Of a stretch of 64,000 nucleotides of DNA, positions 56,257-64,000 are shown in pieces. The number at the start of each line of letters is the position of its first letter. Position 1 is the first letter of the stretch. The stretch covers positions 1,302,001 through 1,366,000 of the forward strand of contig NC_135550.1 of assembly GCF_964340395.1 (NCBI RefSeq), read 5' to 3'. Made by a program: the position numbers and the translations under genes. The notes under the pieces were generated by a model, which was given only the letters and a program-made list of their open reading frames with translations, made no database searches and was not told the DNA's origin. Origin of the DNA: Glandiceps talaboti. Its lineage: Eukaryota > Hemichordata > Enteropneusta > Spengelidae.

Positions 56257-58514
56257 GCCACCAGTCATGGTCGTGTGCTGTATTAGATTGTATGAAATAT
56301 AGTGCCACCAGTCATGGTCGTGTGCTGTATTAGATTGTATGAAATATAGTGCCACCAGTCATGGTCGTGTGCTGTATTAGATTGTATGAAATATAGTGCC
56401 ACCAGTCATGGTCGTGTGCTGTATTAGATTGTATGAAATATAGTGCCACCAGTCATGGTCGTGTGCTGTATTAGATTGTATGAAATATAGTGCCACCAGT
56501 CATGGTTGTGTGCTGTATTTATTAGATTGTATGAAATATAGTGCCACCAGTCATGGTCGTGTGATGTATTAGATTGTATGAAATATAGTGCCACCAGTCA
56601 TGGTCGTGTGATGTATTAGATTGTATGAAATATAGTGCCACCAGTCATGGTCGTGTGATGTATTAGATTGTATGAAATATAGTGCCACCAGTCATGGTCG
56701 TGTGATGTATTAGATTGTATGAAATATAGTGCCACCAGTCATGGTCGTGTGATGTATTAGATTGTATGAAATATAGTGCCACCAGTCATGGTCGTGTGCT
56801 GTATTAGATTGTATGAAATATAGTGCCACCAGTCATGGTCGTGTGATGTATTAGATTGTATGAAATATAGTGCCACCAGTCATGCTCGTGTGCTGTATTA
56901 GATTGTATGAAATATAGTGCCACCAGTCATGGTCGTGTGCTGTATTAGATTGATGTATTAGATTGTATGAAATATAGTGCCACCAGTCATGGTCGTGTGA
57001 TGTATTAGATTGTATGAAATATAGTGCCACCAGTCATGGTCATGTGATGTATTAGATTGTATGAAATATAGTGCCACCAGTCATGCTCGTGTGCTGTATT
57101 AGATTATATGAAATATAGTGCCACCAGTCATGGTCATGTGCTGTATTAGATTGTATGAAATATAGTGCCACCAGTCATGGTCGTGTGATGTATTAGATTG
57201 TATGAAATATAGTGCCACCAGTCATGGTCGTGTGCTGTATTAGATTGTATGAAATATAGTGCCACCAGTCATGGTCGTGTGATGTATTAGATTGTATAAA
57301 ATATAGTGCCACCAGTCATGGTCGTGTGCTGTATTAGATTGTATGAATATAGTGCCACCAGTCATGGTTGTGTGCTGTATTTATTAGATTGTATGAAATA
57401 TAGTGCCACCAGTCATGGTCGTGTGCTGTATTAGATTGTATGAAATATAGTGCCACCAGTCATGGTCATGTGATGTATTAGATTGTATGAAATATAGCGC
57501 CACCAGTCATGGTCGTGTGATGTATTAGATTGTATGAAATATAGTGCCACCAGTCATGGTCGTGTGCTGTATTAAATTGTATGAAATATAGTGCCACCAG
57601 TCATGGTCGTGTGATGTATTAGATTGTATGAAATATAGTGCCACCAGTCATGGTCGTGTGCTGTATTAGATTGTATGAAATATAGTGCCACCAGTCATGG
57701 TCGTGTGATGTATTAGATTGTATGAAATATAGTGCCACCAGTCATGGTCGTGTGATGTATTAGATTGTATGAAATATAGTGCCACCAGTCATGGTCGTGT
57801 GATGTATTAGATTGTATGAAATATAGTGCCACCAGTCATGGTCGTGTGCTGTATTAGATTGTATGAAATATAGTGCCACCAGTCATGCTCGTGTGCTGTA
57901 TTAAATTGTATGAAATATAGTGCCACCAGTCATGGTCATGTGCTGTATTAGATTGTATGAAATATAGTGCCACCAGCCATGGTCGTGCGCTGTATTAGAT
58001 TGTATGAAATATAGTGCCACCAGCCATGGTCGTGCGATGTATTAGATTGTATGAAATATAGTGCCACCAGTCATGGTCGTGTGATGTATTAGATTGTATG
58101 AAATATAGTGCCACCAGTCATGCTCGTGTGCTGTATTAGATTGTATGAAATATAGTGCCACCAGTCATGGTTGTGTGCTGTATTAGATTGTATGAAATAT
58201 AGTGCCACCAGTCATGGTCGTGTGATGTATTAGATTGTATAAAATATAGTGCCACCAGTCATGGGCATGTGATGTATTAGATTGTATGAAATATAGTGCC
58301 ACCAGTCATGGTCATGTGCTGTATCAGATTGTATGAAATATAGTGCCACCAGTCATGGTCGTGTGATGTATTAGATTGTATGAAATATAGTGCCACCAGT
58401 CATGGTCGTGTGCTGTATTAGATTGTATGAAATATAGTGCCACCAGTCATGGTCGTGTGCTGTATTAGATTGTATGAAATATAGTGCCACCAGTCATGGT
58501 CATGTGCTGTATTA
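56257..58514. repeat. 47-bp satellite array, about 48 units
   Basis: Unit GCCACCAGTCATGGTCGTGT plus GCTGTATTAGATTGTATGAA plus ATATAGT, repeated without spacers over 2.26 kb. The main variants are GTGCTG or GTGATG, GGTCGTG, GGTCATG or GCTCGTG, and two units extended with TATTTATTAG. Variant order is mixed with short runs of identical units, indicating recent local duplication. It lies in or just upstream of the UBR7 gene. Confidence 0.97.
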
Positions 58515-59245
58515 AGGCCCGGTTACACGATGCAACTCGACTAGCAACGCACCATGTAATTCGTCGCATGCGACGAATTGCATCGTGTACTCGCCTCGTC
58601 GCAGGGTCTTGCGACGTTGCAGGGTGCGTCGCAAGGAAACCGACATGTCGGTTTCCTTGCGACGCGTCGCAAGTTGCTTCTCGAGTTGCTTCGTGAGTTG
58701 CACCGTGTAACCACTTCGTCGCGTCGCAAGTAATAACCTTTGACATATATCTACGTGTGAAATGACGTTCAATGTTATGGCCGCCATGTTTTTAGTATAA
58801 ATATTCTATTTCAGCAAGTATTTTTTATATCATTTCGATTTATCACCACGATTACCACTTATAAATAGTATACAATGTCTATGAATGCTTGATTTCCGCT
58901 GAATATCATTTTATTTCCAACTTGAATGCAAGTAGCGACATCGGAAAGATCAACATCGCCCTAAACGAACTTCGAATTGAATAGAGTTTTACTATCGATA
59001 CCTCAACAAGTTTTCAGTCATTTTATTCGTAAATATTAGCAATTTCATAGCATTTTTGCCAAATTCCTGCCGCTAGAAGACTTGACCTCGATGACCAGTA
59101 ACTTTTATATATCTACGCATGTGCAACAGTTAGCTCTTGCGACTCACCATGCAACTAGTTGCATCGTGTACGCGCTCCCGTCGCAGTTGCAAGCCTCGTC
59201 GCATGCGACGAATTGCTTCATGAGTTGCATCGTGTAACTGGGCCT
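58515..59245. mobile_element. PIF/Harbinger-like MITE, 731 bp, TTA target duplication
   Basis: Starts AGGCCCGGTTACACGATGCA and ends TGCATCGTGTAACTGGGCCT, terminal inverted repeats of about 25 bp with one mismatch. It sits in the last unit of the 47-bp array. TTA is present on both sides (58512-58514 and 59246-59248), and removing one TTA plus the element restores the unit's TATTAGATTG. A 3-bp TTA/TAA duplication and GGCCC termini fit PIF/Harbinger. The interior holds GCGACG-rich inverted repeats, including CGACATGTCG at about 58640. No transposase. Confidence 0.9.
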
Positions 59246-59257
59246 TTAGATTGTATG

Positions 59258-60115
59258 AAATATATTGCAAATAGCATTGTAGCATAACTGTATAATTGAC
59301 TGAATATTTTGAATGCATTTTTTGAATATTTGTTTATTTGTCTATTAATCCCTGTTGTTATCTTTGCAATAAAAGTGATCATTTGGCTTTTGCAATGAGT
59401 GTGGTCTTTTTGCTAGGCACATTTACATACACTTTTTGAAAGTTTATTCAATTGTCAATTAATACATATCCTTATCTTTGCAATATACCTTATCATTTGA
59501 CTGTTGCTATGGGCATGGTCCTGTTGCTAGGCACATTTACATACATTTCTTCCATACTTATTCAATTCTTTATCAATACATGTACCTATATATTTGCGAT
59601 ATGCGTGATCATTTGGCTGTTGCTATGGGTGGTCTTGTTGCTAGGTACATTTGCATACATTTTTTGAATGTTTGTTCACTTGTCTAAATATCCCTGTTAG
59701 TGTTACATTGTATCTTTGTGAAATACACCACCATTTGGCTGTTGCTGGTCATTAAGGATATTTGCATACATTTTTTGAATGTTTATTCATTTGCCTACCA
59801 GATGATGTTGTTTTTTGACCAAAACACTCTGCCTTTAACTTGGTTGTTGCTGTGTGGTGTGTGTGTTGCAAGGGCCAAAATGTTTTACAGAAAATAACAC
59901 TTCTAGTAACATCTAAAGAAGTTTTAGTCTCATTGACAAAGTTCTTTCTGAGATTTAAGTTTTTTGACACCTACAATGTAATTTGCATATCACTTATGAG
60001 ATCATTATACAAAATGTATGCTTGCTATTTATTCATCTATACACCCCAAGATGCATCCTCATCAAATTTCAAATTCAGTCTAATCTGCTCAGTAGTTTTG
60101 GAATTAAGGATGAGA
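59258..60115 (+). mobile_element. Family B element joined to the satellite array
   Basis: Follows the last partial 47-bp unit directly (GAAATATATTGCAAATAGCA then TTGTAGCATAACTG). It contains about five diverged monomers and part of the unique half (CTGCTCAGTAGTTTTGGAAT), ending near 60110 without microsatellite or tail. Confidence 0.75.
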
Positions 60116-61934
60116 TTCAGGTTCGTTGGCTCACTTTTCCTTCATAATACTTCACAATAAAGACAATATACATGTAAATACAATGTGTTTCAGGTATTAT
60201 GTTGAGTCTATACATGTATTTGAAGTTGTGGTTTCTGTGGTGAGTTTTTACATTTTCAAGCATACTACTGATTTTTACCCAAAAACTACGTTTTTTGTCG
60301 ATTTTCACTTAAAATTATTTAACTTTAACAAACAGTCAAATAGAGTCATTTTTTCAACTGTAAATGAAACTTAAGTACATAAACTAAAAAAGTTCCCTGG
60401 GTTTGCTTAGTTTTTCTCTCAATGTCTTGTAATAATCATTGAAAGTTGTATTTTTGTATTTTTTGCATAAATTAGCGTCTTTCAAACTTCTCGATGCGAT
60501 ATTCCCTCAAAATTTTCACTATCCGGATGAACCTTTTTTCGGTATACAAAATGTAGTGTCTCTGAGTAGTGTCTACAAATTTGAGACACCTGGGACGGTC
60601 CGATGCCAAGCTAAATAAATTTGAACTCCATAACATATACTAAATAAAGAGCTGAGAAAATGGCAAATTTGCATAATTAGACCCTTTCAGCTCTACAAAA
60701 CCTCTCAAATTCGGCAGACACTTCAACAGCTATTTCCTGTGACTTGTAATCCCTTTGTTTAACATTGCCATTTGGTTGTGTATAGCTTTTTTGCTGCAGA
60801 CACAGAGAAAATGTGGTATTTTGGGAGGGCCATGGAACATGGTGAGAGAAGATACACAGTCAACAGATACATGTAGTTCACGTGTTTGTTTCCCGCAATA
60901 AAGGTGTCGCCTCATTAATTAGTCGTCAAGGGGGAGAGACTTTAGATAATCTTTTAATTATTATGCATACCGTTCTCCATATGGGTTCAGACTCAGACTA
61001 CTAACGAAGTGGTCTGAGGTTCAGACTAAAAGAATTACATGTACCTACATTTGTATAGTGGTTTGACTCGAATATTGGCTACGTTCTGATTTGAAGCCAC
61101 ATTCCTGCTCATGTATTAGGTATTGCTATGCAATTGTTGTTGGTGTTTCGTTGAAGACACACGATAAAAAAGTGAACCTTTTCCCTGAAATTAAATTTCC
61201 ACATCACGACACCGTACAACATCGGGAATTTTATACAAATTGTAAGAGTGTTACAAAACTACCGTATAAATAATGGTACTTGACGAACTCGCGTCAAGTT
61301 TTTCTTCCACTCTAGGACAGCCTGTCAGTGACGTTTTATGATACTCGGAGTCATAGTAGACATAACCTCATTTATTTATTTTAATAGCCTTGAGGATCGC
61401 TCGGTGCCAAATTCTTGACAGCTTGCAGTTTATGTTTAGATAGTGTCATCATACACAGAAATAAACAACGCTACATTAAACTACTACAGTACATGTGACT
61501 CAATGTCTCGAAAGTTCACGAAGGATCGAGCCGTGATAACCCGATCCTTAGAGTGTGGTTGCCACAATTTATAGGACCTTAACCCTAATAATATAATATA
61601 GTATGTGAAGAGAACGTTGTCAAAATCCACCAACATGAAAGTTCAAAGCTAGTCTAAAGCCACACCCGGAAATAGCCGATGCAATGTCACGCATCTGACG
61701 TGAACTCTCAAATCTCGAAGATACAACTGTAGTGTGGTTCATTTTCGATGCTCCAACTGTGTTGATTAAATCGTTTTATTAATGTAAACATCAAATTTTT
61801 CAATCGGCTAAAACAATTAGCCTGCAATACTGTTAGATATTCGAGATTTGTATGTTTTTTACATGCATGATACTTGAAAACCGTTATCCAAAATACATCG
61901 CTGTCGGGTACAAGGCTGTAGGCTGTACTGTAAA
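60116..61934. other. Stretch without a recognisable gene
   Basis: No motif-bearing ORF and no UBR box exon seen. Confidence 0.4.
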
Positions 61935-62335
61935 CAGGGTTCGTACACTTAAAGCAAAACAAAATTCCAGGACTTTCCAGGGGTTTTTCGTCAGTTTTCC
62001 AGGGGTATTCATATTGATTTTGGCCATTTTCCAGGGGTGTTGACACTATTAAAAGTATATTTTTTGAATGACATCTAATTGTCTGATGTGGACGAGAAAA
62101 AAATTAACAACAGTTCCCATAATATGTCACAAAACATTTTAAAGACAATCGACACTATGCAAGATGTTGGTTTCAAAACCACGTTTGCACGTGTACGCTA
62201 AGATTAACGGAGAAACCTCTGTCATACCCCCTAAGTAGCAGTTTCGTCAAGCTGGTGCATTGATCGTGTAAGATTGAGTCGCAGCATTCGTCAGTGTAAT
62301 TCAGACATATCCAGAAAAATAAATTAAAAACTAAA
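61935..62335 (+). mobile_element. 5' remnant of the hAT-like element (copy 3)
   Basis: Nearly identical to the first about 390 bp of 26316-27616, starting CAGGGTTCGTACACTTAAAG and ending at ATTAAAAACTAAA, where a palindromic element begins. The 3' part is missing. Confidence 0.85.
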
Positions 62336-62459
62336 TTCTTATAAAATCGGTAGCGATGTCATACCCCCCCCCCCCCCACATGCATTATTACAACACAGTG
62401 TTGTATGTATATGTATGTAGGGGTATGACATCGCTACCGTCGTACCGATTTTATAAGAA
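62336..62459. mobile_element. Palindromic MITE, 124 bp
   Basis: Starts TTCTTATAAAATCGGTAGCG and GATGTCATACCCC; ends GGGGTATGACATCGCTACCG and CCGATTTTATAAGAA, so the arms of about 33 bp are inverted copies apart from a 5-bp insertion in the right arm. A C run and an ACAC-type palindrome form the centre. It truncates the hAT-like remnant. Confidence 0.85.
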
Positions 62460-62691
62460 TATCGCCAATCCCTATAATAATGTCATTGTTCTGTATTAGG
62501 ACCGTCATAGACAAGAATAAAACCATTTAGGAAAGGAATACCAGTTTACAAGCGACTGTGGTCCAAGTTGCATCACAGGGGACCCAGGAACCGTGTGACA
62601 AACAAAACAAACAAATAAATAAATAAACTATCAAATAAATGACAAATGAACAAATGAACGAACGACAAGTATAGGGACAAACAAAATAATT

Positions 62692-63613
62692 AAATAAACC
62701 AGCAAATAAACATATACTCATGGGGGTATACTAGATATGTTTTTTTTCTCATGACGGAACAGCCCTTTTAAAAAGTTGGACCTCACTTCCTCACATTGTT
62801 ATCAAGAGATTAATCAAACTCAAATATTTTAAGGGATTAAAATCTACTGATAAGGAACTGTTAATAATGTCAACAGATGCTTGTCTGCTGGTACTATTTT
62901 TGAAGGTTGCTGGAGGTGGATGTGTAGTTGTTAAAACCATGGTTAAAGTATGGTTAAAGTAATAGATGTGTAGTAAAATGTGGTGGCCACTGCAAAATGA
63001 AACTTTTATTTGTTTTTACCATGTTAATGTTCAATAAAGTTTTTCAATGCAGTATACTAGCCACGGGCGAGTGGCCTTTCATTTCTCTGAGAACTACTTC
63101 ACCACTTTCAGTTTTTAAGGTGACGATGGGGCCGGGACACTGTCAGGTTCTCGATCATTTCATCATGACCTCGTTGTTATGTCTGGGTCAACTGTACATA
63201 GTACAGCCCGTGCTTGTGCTCGTACTGGTATTTGAGCACAAGGTACTTGTTTCCCGAGATATGTATTAGAACGTTTCTATCAGAATACAATAAAATGGCA
63301 ATAATATCGATATTATTGACGTATTTAGCCAACTGAATATGAGGGGTAAAATTGTTTCTGTGATAGCGCAAGCCGGAAGACACTTCCTTCGCATTTAGTG
63401 AAACTGCGCGATCACAGAAACATGTGTAATTTTACCCCTTTCATATAGTGTTGGTTTAATACGTCAATATTAACGATATTATCGTCATTTTATTGTATTC
63501 TGATAGAAATATTCTGAGCCATAACTCGGGAAACAAATGCCTGTGTGATGGGTATAGAAAATAAACATATCTAGTATACCCCCATGAGTATCTGTTCATT
63601 TGCTGGTTTATTT
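62692..63613. repeat. Foldback element with nested hairpin
   Basis: The outer arms 62692-62742 and 63559-63613 are inverted copies (GTATACTAGATATGTTT against AAATAAACATATCTAGTATA, then CCCCCATGAGTAT). Inside, 63236-63549 forms a second imperfect hairpin (ATCAGAATACAATAAAATGG against TCATTTTATTGTATTCTGAT; GGGGTAAAATTGTTTCTGTG against CACAGAAACATGTGTAATTT). No coding. Confidence 0.8.
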
Positions 63614-64000
63614 AATTCTCAAATATTAAGTCAAAGATTGATGTAAACTTAGCAGTGCTACTTGTATAATATGGGAAGGTAGTCCCGTTGGATTATCATC
63701 CACATCTGCGGCCCAAAATGAACCACTGTTTTCAATGCCTACGCTACACACACGAACGGTCGTACGACCAGATTTCGGTCGTGGATGTTCGTTATCATAT
63801 ATGCATAGGGCTACAGTAATAAATACCCGGTTGTTCGTTTGACCCCGGACACTAAATTTATTCTAGATCGTCTGTCGATCCTAAACTCAGGAGAGACAGA
63901 AAAACTCGAACAACTGAGCAAAAATTGGCAGAATCCTCCTTGATTCCTTTCTCGAATGACAACCCGCGTACCCGCTGAGCACCACCGACTGCGAGCTGCG
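63614..64000. other. Right edge of window
   Basis: No gene or repeat recognised. The last 60 bp are GC-richer than the surroundings. Confidence 0.35.

Noticed and set aside
56257-58514. CRISPR-like regular repeat
   Set aside because: Units are contiguous 47-mers without unique spacers and lie in an animal intron-rich locus; it is a satellite.
58465-58787. Overlapping ORFs rich in Arg, Cys and Thr
   Set aside because: They are shadows of the GCGACG-rich inverted repeats of the Harbinger-like MITE.
60730-60915. Candidate UBR7 first exon (cysteine-containing minus ORF)
   Set aside because: Cysteine spacing does not match the UBR box and there is no fitting splice site.

Overview
This is an intron-rich, repeat-laden piece of an animal nuclear genome, most likely a marine invertebrate. 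Spliceosomal GT-AG introns, several non-LTR (LINE) lineages, a DIRS-type tyrosine-recombinase retrotransposon, pogo, PIF/Harbinger-like and hAT-like DNA elements and many ACATGTAC-like words fit an amphioxus, hemichordate or mollusc-type genome. I cannot assign the species.

The one conserved host gene recognised is an orthologue of UBR7 (UBR-box plus PHD-finger protein), on the minus strand. Eight short exons are recovered at 55825-55906, 49812-49872, 49373-49468, 42201-42254, 34783-35001, 25266-25634, 13656-13821 and 7886-7947. They join in compatible phases at consensus splice sites and encode about 368 residues across 48 kb. The first exon(s) and the final C-terminal exon were not found. 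Almost everything else in the window is intron of this gene, filled with transposons and tandem arrays.

From left to right. 1-7.5 kb: foldback and inverted-repeat elements with nested repeats, 3' of the last recovered exon. 7.9-13.7 kb: a 1.3-kb repeat called family B here, and a dead LINE. 13.8-25.3 kb: a minisatellite-bearing repeat (family D), a LINE lacking its RT core, and a decayed DIRS element (18.9-23.3 kb). 25.6-34.8 kb: family B interrupted by a 1.3-kb hAT-like element, an orphan SAP-domain exon, and a broken LINE with an antisense LINE piece inside it. 35.0-42.2 kb: a 3.2-kb 5'-truncated LINE with a 15-bp target-site duplication, tandem arrays and another family B copy. 42.3-49.4 kb: a 30-bp minisatellite, a dead pogo-like transposase and family B. 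49.9-55.8 kb: a long hairpin and a broken SAP/SWIM/YqaJ gene that starts only a few bases beyond a UBR7 splice donor. 55.9-64 kb: a 2.3-kb array of a 47-bp unit whose last unit holds a Harbinger-like element, family B, and foldback elements.

No intact mobile-element ORF is left apart from long stretches of the 35-38 kb LINE. The elements do not act together as a system. The coherent picture is one conserved housekeeping gene with about 1.1 kb of recovered coding exons inside tens of kilobases of layered, nested insertions.
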